A stretch of 64,000 nucleotides of DNA from Mesostigma viride (lineage: Eukaryota; Streptophyta; Mesostigmatophyceae; Mesostigmatales; Mesostigmataceae), in the NCBI GenBank assembly GCA_009746045.1, contig RPFO01000103.1, positions 1,401,121 to 1,465,120 of the forward strand, given 5' to 3'. The stretch's first letter is position 1. Each line of letters begins with the position of its first letter. Below are positions 10,870-23,000 of this stretch, one piece after another. The notes below the pieces were generated by a model. It worked only from the letters and a program-made list of their open reading frames with translations. It made no database searches and was not told where the DNA came from. Both the position numbers and the translations under genes were made by a program.

Positions 10870-11575
10870 TCCATTAATTAATTAATTAAACTCGTGCTCC
10901 CGTTGGGGAGTCATGCATTAAGCATTAATCCCGATGATCAATGGATGGCTGGATGGATATTGAATTGAATTGAATTGAATTGTAACATAACTCCGTTGGG
11001 AGAATATGTAGCACATATCCCTGAGAAGGGGCATATGGCTTTTAAAACATTCTAGGCTACTTCCTGCAAGAGTGGAATGTAAGCAGCACTTGCTCTAGGT
11101 GCCTCAAGGGCACCGGCACCCTCATGATCTTCACACTATGCCCAGCTAAGGGGGAGTATGTCATGTGGGGGAAGATGGATATAGGGGGGGTACACGCTGA
11201 TCCTACCGGTAGTACTGAGCTATCTACAAGCTATCTACAAAACAGTCCTAATATAGATCTATATATGGTGCCCGCGACCTTAGGGGTCTTGTCTAGCATG
11301 CCGTCCCCGACGGTGTGCAAACACGCTCCTTCCCCACTGCAGGGCAGCCGGGTTGTTGTCCTCTATGACCTGGGCCCACTTGGCCTTGTCCATCATCTTT
11401 TTCCAAATCACCGAGAGGCCTAGGCCCCCCATGTCCTCTACGAGCTGTTCTTTGAAGGTGCGGGCCTTGCGGCGTCTAACCTGGCTGGGCCCGGCCCGGG
11501 CCCACGTGAGGAGTGTCCATAGTTGTGCTGTTGCCGCATACATGTACACATGGGCCGCCGCGTGAGCCACGGAGC
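10870..11575 (-). mobile_element. LINE family D 3' copy, split by a SINE-like element
   Basis: The minus-strand C-terminal tail ([33 protein letters not shown]) lies at 11280-11520. The 3' region is cut by a SINE-like copy (about 10959-11145). The LINE-D end (GACTCCCCAACGGGAGCACG then TTAA tail, minus strand) reappears at 10870-10958. Confidence 0.65.
10959..11145 (-). mobile_element. SINE-like element, copy 3, partial
   Basis: It has the GTAACATAACTCCGTTGGGAG...ATGTAGCACATATCC end with a (TTGAA)n tail on the left at about 10959-10981. It matches copies 1 and 2 for about 150 bp and then diverges. Confidence 0.6.
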
Positions 11576-12570
11576 CGGCTGAGCCTGTCTACTCGGCTTA
11601 ATGATCGTATGCTTGATTTTCGATGGTGGCCGTGCGCTCGGCAATCTCAGGGAGCTGCGCGGCCGGCCAGGGCATGCATCCACCTTGGTGGGGACCACCT
11701 CCAACTTCACGATGCCATGGCCAACTCTGCCCTCCACTAGCTGGCGGGCGGTCATCTGAGTGGAACGGCTAGTGGCCTCGGAAACCTTGGTGGTGGCGGT
11801 GCTCGTGCAGGGCGCAAAACTGGGGCCGTGGAGCTTGAGCGCACATGATGGACTTAATTAATAGCTTCAATGTTGTTGACCTTGGCTGCGAGGCCGGCCG
11901 TGAGGGGGCCGTTGGGCGCGGTCAGGCCTGTGAGCTGGGCGGCCATCGGCGTCATGTGCTTCTCCAGCACAGCGTGGACGGACGCCTTCATGAATGTCAT
12001 CCGTGCTGTCGGGGGGGCTTAATTTGTGAGCATGGCGCAGTTGGGGCCTGGTTCCGCAGGGCCAAGATGGCGCGGACGCCCCCTGCTAGGCCCAGGTTCT
12101 TATCAGATACGTCGCAAATGCATAAACTCGTCAGGATTACGAGGCGTTAATATTCCACCGGCTCGGTGAGCAGCCTTTCCCAGGTTGACGTACTATGCCG
12201 TCTCGCCAGGGCCAGGCATGGTAATCCAGCGATTCTTTCCCAGGAAGCCGAGGACCTCACCACAGTGTAGCTTACTAAGCGGCATCAATTCAAACTGTCA
12301 GGCAAAACTGCCCGTGGCCTGGGCAGAAGCAGCGGGCCTCAAAATATGCGCATGAGAGTCCAGTCGGCAGCTGCGGGTGCGCTGAGTTGGGCGTGGGCGA
12401 CAAACTGGGGGTGGAATTCTGCGAGGGCGGGGTGCTGGCCGGTAAACCAGGGGGGAGGGCTTTAGAAAAACTCAGTCCTACAAAACGGACCGAGTACCAT
12501 TTAAGGGTTAAGGGACAAGGATGATGTGGCCCGGGATACCGTAGAAGGTGTACAGTCGCTATTATAGATA
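11576..12570. other. Unassigned, probably transposon-derived
   Basis: GC-rich stretch with no intact frame that I recognise. It lies between LINE-D and the gypsy remnant. It may be the 5' part of one of the LINEs or an older element. Confidence 0.3.
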
Positions 12571-12634
12571 GAATGAAAAATGCACACGACAACGCTATTG
12601 CAGAATGAAAAATGCACACGACAACGCTATTGCA
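12571..12634. repeat. 32-bp tandem duplication at the gypsy breakpoint
   Basis: The same 32 bases (start GAATGAAAAATGCACACG) occur at 12571-12602 and again at 12603-12634. The second copy runs straight into the integrase reading frame, so the duplication marks the truncated 5' edge of the retroelement. Confidence 0.85.
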
Positions 12635-13171
12635 GGGTACCATAGGGCACAGGCCAAGTACCTTGCTAGGTTGCGTGCCTCACTAGATAGAAGAGCACCT
12701 GAGATAGAAGTAGGAGATTTAGTTTTAGTAGAAGGCCCCCGTGTTGGCCGATTTGCTCACAAGTTCGAAGCTGAACTTAAGGTGAAACTTAGGCCCGCCT
12801 TCTTAGGACCCTTCCTTGTGTTGTCTAGAGTAGGTAATTTCCTATATGAGATAGATATCCCTACCTCCTGGCAGACCCATTCACGCACCTTCCATAGAAG
12901 CCAGCTGAAGCTTTATCACCAAAGCACGTTCGCTGGTAGAGAATTAGCCCCTGCCCCTTTAGAGCATAATCCTGATACTGGTGAGGTAGAAGACGAGGTA
13001 GAGAGTATCGTGGCCCACAGGGATATTAATAAGGGCCGCGGTACTCAACGCCAGTATAAGGTGAAGTGGATGTATGCTCGTAGCGAGGTAGATAAAGTAT
13101 GGTACACGGAGAGTGAGTTAGATGGTTGTAGTCGTTTGTTGCAGGACTACAAAACCCTGCAGAAGCTCTAG
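12605..13171 (+). pseudogene. Ty3/gypsy integrase C-terminus with chromodomain
   Basis: The open frame of 188 codons is the tail of a pol polyprotein. It holds the integrase C-terminal barrel (GDLVLVEGPR, then the GPF module KLRPAFLGPFLVL and THSRTFHRSQLKLY) followed by a chromodomain (EVESIVAHRDINKGRG, QYKVKWMY, WYTESEL). In this chromovirus lineage the chromodomain guides the integration complex to modified histones. The gag, protease, RT, RNase H and integrase catalytic core are missing: the 5' edge is the tandem duplication at 12571. The remaining frame is intact. Confidence 0.85.
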
Positions 13172-13247
13172 CTGTCGACCTGCCCCTCCCTTATATTATG
13201 CCTGCTGTCGATGGGTGGTTGGTTGTCCCCTCCCCTCCGCAGCCATC

Positions 13248-15581
13248 ATGGCGGAACCTACCCCTCCGACGGAGACCCTGCCGCCTACCCCTGATCCAGA
13301 GTTCTACTATGAGGCCCTTCCGGGCCGGTGGGTTTCCCGTTCCAGTTATCCGGGTGGCCCATTTCATCCTGCCCTTCAGGCTCATCATGCGGCCTTGGTC
13401 CGGGCCGCCCTCTTTGGGGTCTCCTGGTTCGGGCCAGACCCCAATGAACCGCAGCAGCTGGTTGTTCATGGATTTGACGACGCTGGGCACTGTCTTTTGG
13501 AGTGTGGTTCCCGCTGCCCTGCCTTGGGGCAAATAGACGCCATTCTTCAGTGCCCTAGGGTTTTCTCTTACCGCTGTCTACCCCTGTGGGGCGCTCCTGC
13601 CTCCGGGAGGTTTTCCCTTGGCTTCCGGTCGAGGGCGAGGCCGAGGTAGATGAACACCCCTGCGACCTCCTACGGGCGGTTCAATTTATGGAGATTGCGG
13701 ATCAGTCGGCGGGGATGTTAGCACATGGCGATCCTTCTCCTGTGGATGCACCGGTAGAGACGCAGTATACGCCGGAGTATTCGGCCTCAGTCGCAGCTTC
13801 CTCCTCCTCCGTGTCGGCTCCTTCCCCTGTCCCGTCTTCACCACGGTCGACCCAGCGCGTGTCGGTGGAGCCTACCCCTCCGGGCTTGGATCGCGAGCCT
13901 GACCACCTTGCGGCTACTGTGTCTGCAATGCAGGCCCAGATCCAGTCCCTGGCCTCGGCATTCGGGGCCTTCATGGCGTCCCAGTCGCCTGCTCCAGCCG
14001 CGCCAGGTGGGGCGCCTGTTGCCGCTGTGCCACCTACCCCTCCTGTTGCCTCGGCGACTACGGCTTCGCCTGCGCCCCAGTGCGAGCCCTCGGTCGCTGT
14101 GGTTTCGTCTGCTGTTGCGGCTCCTACGCCTCCGGCTGCCTCCGCGCCTGTGACCGCTGTACCTGCACCTTCGCGCAAGTCTTCTGCCCCAGCGGTCGCG
14201 CCCGCCGTCGCTGCTTCCGAGCCTTCACAAGCTCCGTCGCAGCCATCGCGGGGCTTCTTTGGCGATACGAGTGGGCTTCCCAGGCTCTGGGAGGGTGGTC
14301 CCCCGCAGAGGGTTCCAGTGCCAGACTGGAGCCTGGATGGTAGCCAGTTTTATGGTAAGGTGCCTGTCCCCACGGGCCGGGCCCCATCTTCAACATGTGG
14401 CCTGAGGGTGCGCCTCCACCTGAGACCGGGGCGCCAGCTGCGGTGGCGGGTCCGTCGCGGCCTCCTTCGGCAGCGGGTCCGTCGCGGCCTCCTGTGGCAC
14501 CGGCGCCTTCTGCGCCTGTGCAGCTTCCTACCCCTGCTTCGGTTCCGGCCCCTTCAGCCCCGCGCTCTTTGGCTGCGGTTGTTAGGGCCAGCGGCCTTGA
14601 TCATCGCGCCATCCGCGCTTCTGACTCCCAGTACGGGAGTTGTCCCAGGGCGACCGGGACCGGGCCCCTTCTGTGGTACATGCTACGCCAGAGTCACGAG
14701 ATACGCCAGTTCCTGGGTACGGTATGACTGCGATCGCCTGCCGACAGTGTGACCTGCCACGCGTCGCTGCCGAGCTGGCCATTTCGCCCATGTCCTATGG
14801 GTTCTCCCAGGTGTGTCGGGCGCCGCGTGACCGTGGCCTACCCATTGATACTGATCGGCCTCCGTTCGATATGGTTGTGTTAGCTGATCCTGTGTTCCAG
14901 GGTGAGATCCTGGTTCGGCGAGTCCTGTATCGCTGGGCTAGGCGTCACAACGACTTGGACACCTACGGTGGTTTCCAGTGGGCTTACCCTCCGCCTCTGG
15001 GCATTATGGCCTCAGATGCCCTTACGGTCGAGTTTCCTGCGGTACCGGGTGCTACGTATGGCGCGGTACTCCTGCAGCCCCTCCTGGAGTGGGATGCCCG
15101 CCGTCCAGCGCCCCTTCCGGGCCAGGGTCTGGACTCCCGTGGCCATCCTCCCCCTCGGGCTAGCGACTACCTAGAGACGTTCGGGTCGCGACAGTGCGCT
15201 CGTCGGTGGCGCTCACGAGAGGTTCGGCACATCCGGTTGTGGCCGGCTCACGTGGAGCCTCTTCTAGATCTGTTCTTCCCGACGGGTTTGCGTTCTCGGA
15301 TCCGGTACCATCGCCTACTCCTGCGGGCTCTCTGTTTGATCGCGGTAGAGCCCTTCCTACGCCTCTTTGCCTGTGGCTTCCTGGACTGGGCCCGTGGCCA
15401 GGTAGTCCTTACGCAGCATAGGTATTACTGGGCCTTTCTGGGCCTTTTTCCTGATGGCGTGTGGGCCGATGTTTTCCTCACTGTAGATAGGCATGATAAT
15501 GCCGACGACGTGGCCCACTACCATGCGTATCTGGATGTTCTGCTGGCCTCGCGTGGCACTTACCAGACTGATGGCAACTAG
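13248..15581 (+). pseudogene. Extra retroelement ORF between pol and the 3' LTR, frameshifted
   Basis: It starts at ATG 13248, 77 bp after the pol stop. Three overlapping frames (13248-13649, 13586-14752, 14640-15581) join into one protein of roughly 770 residues if two or three indels are allowed. The N-terminal part has PPTPDPEFYYEALPGRW. The middle is an Ala/Pro-rich region with a short coiled-coil-like stretch (ATVSAMQAQIQSLASAF). The C-terminal part is basic and aromatic (VRRVLYRWARRHNDLDTYGG ... GTYQTDGN). I do not recognise the family. Its composition is gag-like, yet it lies in the position where env sits in some elements. Confidence 0.6.
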
Positions 15582-15940
15582 ATAGAGGGCCTTAGGGCCG
15601 ACCTGAGGGTGTTGTCCCTCCGGTATATAGAGTCGCCCTCATATTCTGGCCAGTTGATTGGTCGTTCTTGGTCCTTGGTACTGATTTGTTTACTCTGTGT
15701 GTCCTGCCCAGTGCCGTCCCTCCCGGCAGGGCCTCTGTGCCAGGCAGTTAGGGGATCCTCCCACCAGGCTTGGTGCTGGTTAACCCTACACCACTCGGGG
15801 TGGAACCGAGTAACACGATTGGTGCCTTGTATCTTGGATGGCCTGTCGATTGTGTTGGTGTGTGCTGGGTGCATTATTATGTTTTTCCTACCCCTTGGTT
15901 TCCTCCCTGTGCGTAGGGAGAGGGCTCCCTACCTTTGTGT

Positions 15941-15949
15941 GGGGGGAGG
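15941..15949 (+). promoter_or_regulatory. Polypurine tract of the gypsy element
   Basis: GGGGGGAGG sits directly before the LTR start TGTTACG, as expected for the plus-strand priming site. Confidence 0.75.
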
Positions 15950-16534
15950 TGTTACGTCGCGTAACAATTCGTTGTAGTTACGGACGTAAATTAGGTCCTT
16001 TGCCTCGGTCGTTCCTAGGTTTACGTGTATTCTGATCACGTGTAGTTTGTACTGGGACACTGTTGTCCTCGTATCAGTACTGTGGTGCATTGGATGCTTT
16101 TGGGCGTCGCGCCGCGTACTTTATTAGTAGTCCTTATCCTTCGGGCAGAATGTAGTGGACCAGCGTGCATCTGTACTTTTGTAGGCGAGGGCCAGGTCGG
16201 CCCGAGCATGCTGGACCGTTGGTGATCATTTATTCTGATCAGACATCATTTATGCACGTTCTGCCCCTCGTGTTGGCACTCGGCGTGTGTTAAATGAATT
16301 AACACATATTAGCTTGGGTCACGGCAGTTTAGTGGTGTTTCCTTCCTCTATTCCTGGAGTAAACGGGTTCGTGTAAATGGCTTATGGCGTATTACAGTAG
16401 TACATACGTGAATGCATTGAGATCAGCTCCGTCTCGTTCGTCTTTCGCTAGGGGTTTGAGTAGAGGTGGCCTGACTTTAGGTTGGGTTAGGCCGGGTAGA
16501 GGTAGAGGTGGTGGTAGAAGTTTAGGACGTAACA
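15950..16534 (+). repeat. 3' LTR of the chromodomain gypsy element
   Basis: The 585-bp segment begins TGTTACGTC and ends GACGTAACA, a perfect 9-bp inverted pair, and is preceded by the polypurine tract. No 5' LTR is in the window. Confidence 0.8.
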
Positions 16535-16852
16535 TTGACACTTCCATTAATTAACATTAACATATTTGTTAGACATACCCAACCAAATGGTGACAGACAG
16601 AATTCCACAAACAGTACTATCTTCATGGAAGCTGCCCATCAGACACACTAAACAATCAATGGAGTCCAAATGAACCATTCCGCAAACAGTAGACTCTTCT
16701 TCTTTCACAGAAATCCCCAACTTGACAACTTGATTTACTAGACACACTCCTCCATCCAGGAGGTAAACCCAATGAAACATTCATTGCACGCTTCTCCATG
16801 CTGCATTATGTGAGACAACTGCATGCTGCATGTTGAGATCCTATCCCATCTC

Positions 16853-17010
16853 TTAAGCCGCCACACAAGTGTCAGTGACTTCATTGCACACTGTGCCGAA
16901 TGGGCAAAGCAGCAGATCTGGCTCGTTGATGCACTTGCCATCGCGGCACTTGTCGAGCGTGCAGAACTGGCCATCGTTGCACTGGCTGTCCACATTGCAC
17001 GCCGCAGTAG
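16853..17010 (-). other. Module: C-terminal CTDC-like cysteine segment
   Basis: Last exon, 158 nt, stop TAA at 16855-16853. It encodes 51 residues with eight cysteines, spaced like the slime-mould/bacterial CTDC repeat: CNDGQFCTLDKCRDGKC then LLLCPFGTVC. The plus-strand copy at 3604-3761 is the same length. Confidence 0.8.
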
Positions 17011-20000
17011 CTGCATGGACCAAGAGATAATAAAGGGCAGAGCAAATGAAAGTTTTGCACAAAATGAATCAGATGCAACGCTAAGTCAGCAAAAGAAAAT
17101 TTAACACGGATGCTTTGCAATGAAACAAATTAGTATAGCAAACGTCCTCACGACCATTACTCAAAGTCCACAGAACAGTGTCCCTTTCCACTCTGACAAT
17201 GCAGGCTAATGATGTCACCATAAAGAATCGACCATGCTTCTGTAACGCAAAACTTTCATATGAATGACTGACAAACCCATTTCACGAGAAAAGGCAATCA
17301 CACCACTTGTAGAGTTTCAGTCTCTGCAGGCAAGAGACACCTCTCATACAGCACCCATATGCATGCCTAGCAACAGAAACATCCCCCCCACGATGTGAGT
17401 GATGGACACAAGCACAGAATGCATAACTCACCACGGCAGGTCCCGTAGCGCACCGCGCCGATAAACGTGGCGGAGCGGGAGGTCCTTGTCTCCCAGGGAC
17501 CCAACATGTAGAACGTGCAGCCGTCCATGGCGTCCAAAGCAATGGCGCTGCGGCCACCAAAGGTGGTGTTGATGGACGGAGTATTGCCGGCGATCAGCAG
17601 CGCCTCTGGGCCGGACATGGAGCCTGCACCAGAGTACGACAACCTGCCCGTATAGAAGTAGCTTGCGTTGACGTTGTTGGCAGCATCCACGCCCGCGTAG
17701 CCCAAGACGACATTGTTGGACCGATCCATCGTAATGGCTGACAGCCAGGAGTGCCGAGTTCCAGGGTTGACGAGGCCATCCTGTTGTTTTGTCCAGGCTC
17801 CCAGCACAGTCCCTGTCACAGACCGGCGCAGCTCCACCCAGAAGATGGAGCCCTGCAGGCCAGCAAAGAGACAAGAATTCTGGGGCAAGGGATGGAGAGG
17901 GTTAGCGATATGGTCAAAGAACAAGGTAGGGTAGGGGCCCCAAAGACGGGTATGCGGTTGGGAACCTTATCCACGTGATGATGAGACAATTGAAACACTA
18001 GCGCATTTTCGAACAGACAACTGAGCAAACAAAAGAAACATTCAGTCTGCAGCACCAAGACGCCGAGTGTACACTATAACACGTACTTGAATACAGGATC
18101 AATGATGCAGCAGCCCTGCAGTATCCATAACATAGCTACACACGCAATCAATAATGTGGCAGCAATAAGTGTAGACAAAAAGCAAAAAGTGTAGACAACA
18201 GTGCTACATACATGACCAAGTGACACATATACGCAAGACTGAACACACACCTTGTCAGAGCCTCCATCCACGGTCCAGCTGGCCAGCAGCGAGTCGTAGG
18301 TGGTAAACGTGCGGAAGGATGCCTTGACCAGCATGTTGCGGTGGTACGTGTTCAGCAGGACCGTCGAGCCGGGCTGCGCGAAACAGTTGACGTCGTTCAC
18401 CGAGCCGCAGAAGCGAAGGTCAAACTCGGAAACCCTGACGTTGGCCACGCGGGTCAAGTTACCGAGCGCAACGTTCTCAAAGCTGGGGCACAGCTGCCAC
18501 ACCTCCACATAGTCCCCGCCAGTATCCGGGGTGGTGGCGGAGATCTCGTCATCCACCGCACGGAGGAAGAAGCCGCACGTGATGTTTAGCCTGGCAGGCA
18601 ATCCACTCAGGGTGGCGGGCATGAGGCCCTGGAGGCCATAGTTGGTCAGTGTCGTCGGCAGGAAGCGGACCAGTGCGCGGGTGAGACGGTCGATGGCATA
18701 GACTGCGGGCGGGTTCTCAAATGTAGCCATGTAGTACCCGTCGGGCATGACGGAGAAAGCATAGTCGCCAGGGTCCGCAGGTAGGGTAATCGCAAAGCCT
18801 CGGTACTGCAGGCCGTAGGGGATGCTGGAGAGCGACAGCAGCAGGCAAAGGTAATTTTCAGTGCCATTGCGCGCCGTCTCCATAATCAGCCAGCGGTCCG
18901 TGGTCTGGTCGTAAGCGGTGTTGGGCGAGTTGACGAAGGGCCCCGTCCGGCAGATGGTGTTGGAGCGGTGGAACTGGGTCAGGAAGGACTGCTTGACCTG
19001 CTGCCATGGGTCCTTTTGGTAGACGCGGTAGATGGAGCGGCCGAAGGAGGACTTGACAACGGTGATGGCGTTGGATGGACCCATGGCCAGCATCGGTGCC
19101 GCAGGGGCGCCGGTAAAGCCACGCTCACTGTAGGAGAGAGTGGGTGGATCCAGGCTTCCACCAGCTGCATGCCCAGGGGGGGGGGTTGGCAGACATCAGA
19201 GCACCATGGCAGAGTAAAATCAAATTAACACACGTGTTATCAGATTCAGTCGATGTGGCTGTGTCCAGGGTGAGGACATGTGGACTTACACATCGATGGA
19301 CTGAGCAACCAATCATCAAAGCAAGAGCGGAAGGCAGGAAAGTACGGCAGGAAGTAGCGGCCAGGGCTCCCATGCAGCACAGGGGGAACAGACGGCTGGG
19401 CACATATGGAGCTAAGATAACCCAGCTCGTGATGTCCTGTACTTTGCGTTGATGTACCTGTGTGAGGGTTCTTAAAAGGTACGTGTATCTGGAAGAGGTG
19501 ACATCTAATAACATCTCCCGGAGCAGTCAAAACTACCTAGTGATCCCTTGAACAAACATGTCATGAAACTGGATGAGGGGAGTGAAGTGACCATAAGCCA
19601 CACGCTAGGCGTGACTGATGTACCTATAGCATAAGCTACGTGCATAGATGTGCCAACAACGAAATGGCAAGCAGTTTACCTGACTCCAGAATCCAAGTTC
19701 ATAAGGAACAAGGTAAACCGGCCATGCCACGACCTTTCACACGGCTGCCCCCCCCCCCCCCCTTCTCCCTTCTCCCCGCCACCCCCACCTCCTTTGAGCC
19801 AGCTGGAACCACTTCACAACTACTCCTTCAGACATCCATGCACTCACTCATGATCGCCCTCAAGTCGTTGAGCGAAGAGGTCAGATCGGGGGAGCTGGTG
19901 GCGTTGGTTCCCGTGCACTGGGTCATGAACGCCAGGTACGTGTCCAGGGGGCAACCGTCGATGATGATGGACGGGCAGCGCGCCAGCACATCAAACGTCA

Positions 20001-23000
20001 GCTGGCCCGAGCTCAGGCGGCGTGTAAGGAACACGGACTGAAGCAGCCGGCTGAGGCACTGGCAGCAAGGGCGCGAGGTGGCACCCACGCCGCAGGTCAC
20101 GTCGGGGCAGCTAGTCGCGCCGTCCTGCAGGTAGCTGGGGAACTGGCAGGTCGTTTCCTCGGAGACAGCCAAGAGAACACCGAAGGCAAGGTCATCTGCG
20201 GCAGCTATGCACTCGGCGCTGAGGACCACAGGGGGTGGGGCCGCGCCTGTAATGGAAGGGGGGTCAGGGCATGCATGTGTAATATGAACATGGTGGTAAG
20301 GTCAATTGTAGTGGTAAAGAACTTCGACATGTATTAAAAATCAACCTCTTCGTCACATGTAATGCGGACACCGCTTGTATATAGGAGTTAGATTGCAGTA
20401 AGTGTGTCAAATTCCAAACAGAATCTTGCAAATAGCTTTGAATCTCCGAACCGAGGCATGAGACTCATGAACAGACAAAGGAATAGACCAATGAAGTAAC
20501 TTAGACCAATCAAGTAGACAGGTTGCAGGCAAAAGGCCCACATACACTCCAATGGTAAACCATAAAACGGCGTGGGCGCACAAGCAGCAGCGCAAACAAC
20601 ATTGGAAGGGAAGAGTTAGTGGGAAGCAAGTTACCTGGTGGTGGTGGGCGCGTCGGCGGCGGAGGAGGGGGGGGGGGCGGGCGCACTGGCGGAGGTGGCG
20701 GCGGTGACGGCGGTGACGGGATAAGCGACGGTGGTGGAGGTGGTGGTGGAGGCGGGCGGAGCGGGGGCGGGGGCGGCGAGAAAGCTGCGAGGACAACGAC
20801 AGCGAAGCAAGCGCGGCATTCATAATCAAGTCAGTGCAATCACACACAGGTGCGTGTTAAATGAGGCTCAAGCCTGGCGGTCAACAACCAGGCACGATGA
20901 TCCGCAGACAAGCCTATCAAAACTTCACCCTATCAAAACCACAGAGCCTAACAAAAAAATCCAGCAGGCCAGCCGCAACAAAAGCATGCCACGGTTTTCT
21001 TTCTACGAGCCACAAGCGTTATGTGGTCATGATGGGTAAAACGTTGTAATCAAATAGAGTTGAGCGTAACAAAGTTCTGCCGGGATAAATACAGGGTTAA
21101 CACCGCGCAAAAAAATTCAAACCGATGCCGTAGGAATCTATCCCATCTACCAACTCCTGGTCGTCCGGCTTCGCAGTGTGCCCTTGTTCCAGGCAGGCAA
21201 CATTTTGCTTATCCAACCCCCTTCCAAAGCTGTAGCGCCAATCGAGACAAAAGCTTGCGAACAACACAACTAACGACTGAGAACAGCAGCTGCTGACTGA
21301 AACAGGAAGCGCCCTACACGAAGACGGTACATACTTGGGGCCGTAATGAAGTAGGTCACGGCCACGGTGGCACTTGCGTCCGCAACGCCCACGACATCAA
21401 TGTTGGTCCCCGTCGCCGTGGCAATAACCGTCGCCGCGGCGGGCAAGGGGACGTTGCGTCCAAGGGCCCCTGGCGTGGACGAGATGAATCCACTGAGGTC
21501 GTACGCGCTGGCCAAGAGGATGGTGGTGTTAGTCAAGGTGCCGTTCACATTCGTGAAGAGAGCGCCCGAGCTGCCGGTGTAGTCGACCAACAAGTCAAAG
21601 GACTGCAGGATTTGCACGTTTGACCTTGTGGGCGCGAGACGGAAGATCTCAAACAAGCTGAACGGGTCAGAAATGACCACGTGCGGTGGCGCCCAGGGTG
21701 GCCGAGACAACGGCAGACGAGGACCCTCGATTCTCAATGCCGATCGAGCCGATGAAGGCCGCCTCAGCGGTGATGGACACAGCATTCAGCGTACCGCACG
21801 CAGGGTCGAATTGGGTGATGACGATGTCGCGTGTCCACTGCGGAGCGATGGGGGAAGTGATCGCAAAAAAAAGGGGTGAGAGGATGGAATGAGAGCTCCA
21901 GGCGATGACCTTGCACTTGGGGAATCACAAGAACCCAAATCCGCTGCCAGGTGACAGGGATGAGATTGCGATATGGGTTGGAAGAGGTTATGTTCAGACA
22001 CAACCATCTAAGCTTTCGCATCACATCCTGAGCTCTCTCATCCACCACTGGGCACAAGGAGACCTGAACCTTGGTGGTGGGAAGAGGTTAAACAAATACA
22101 ACCCTCTACAAGGCAGCTTGATGTTTCGGTGCCACGGTAGACGGGATGGGCGAGTGTTAACTATGGGCACATATATTTAGGCAGAGGGATGGGTCGGCAT
22201 TGGGATGCAGTCGGCCGATAGGCAGAGACCAGTGTAGAAAGCATGAAACTCAGAAGGTGAAGCAGATGGGGTCAGTAGCAGGGACTGCACGTGGCATGAT
22301 AAAAGTCTTTGTATTACTGGCATCCCACAGAATTGTCTGGTGTTAGTAAGGAACACATTACATACTACCAACCTCGAACCACATTGAACTGCCTGACAGT
22401 GTAGGGTTAAGAATGCTGCCACCGGAAACATGGCCACTCACGCTTGCGCGGACGAAGCCTGTAGAGCCAAAGTAGGGTCCAGTTTGGCCAGATGAGAACA
22501 CCTGGCTGCAAGTACCTGGCAGGACCCGGAACAACGGCACATGGGAGACAAGTAGCGGGTGCAAGCAAAAAGCACGCAAGACAACAACGTCAAGACACCA
22601 GGCAGGGGGAAATGCACCTTGCGACCATGCCAAGCCAACCCCCCCCCCCCAAAAAAAAAAGTTCAAAACATTTACATCAGACGGATCATGGAAAGCAGAA
22701 CAAGCTTGAGCTGGTAAGATGTTCAGGACCCGGCACCTCTATACTACTAAGCTCTAAACAAAAGACCATAAGCCTGCCTCCTTGATAACATCCCACAGTG
22801 ACAGAATCCCACAAATGGGATGCATGCAGCTGCATACCCAAAGACCCCACAGGCAACGGGTAGACAATCACATGAGAAAGGCTTGTTGCGGCCGGCCTCA
22901 CAAGGCCCTCTTACCAGTGGCAGGGGGGGGAGACTTGGCCGGTGGGGGAGGTGGGGGACGGGGAGAAACGTTCGGCGGTGGCGAGACCGTCGGGGGCGGC

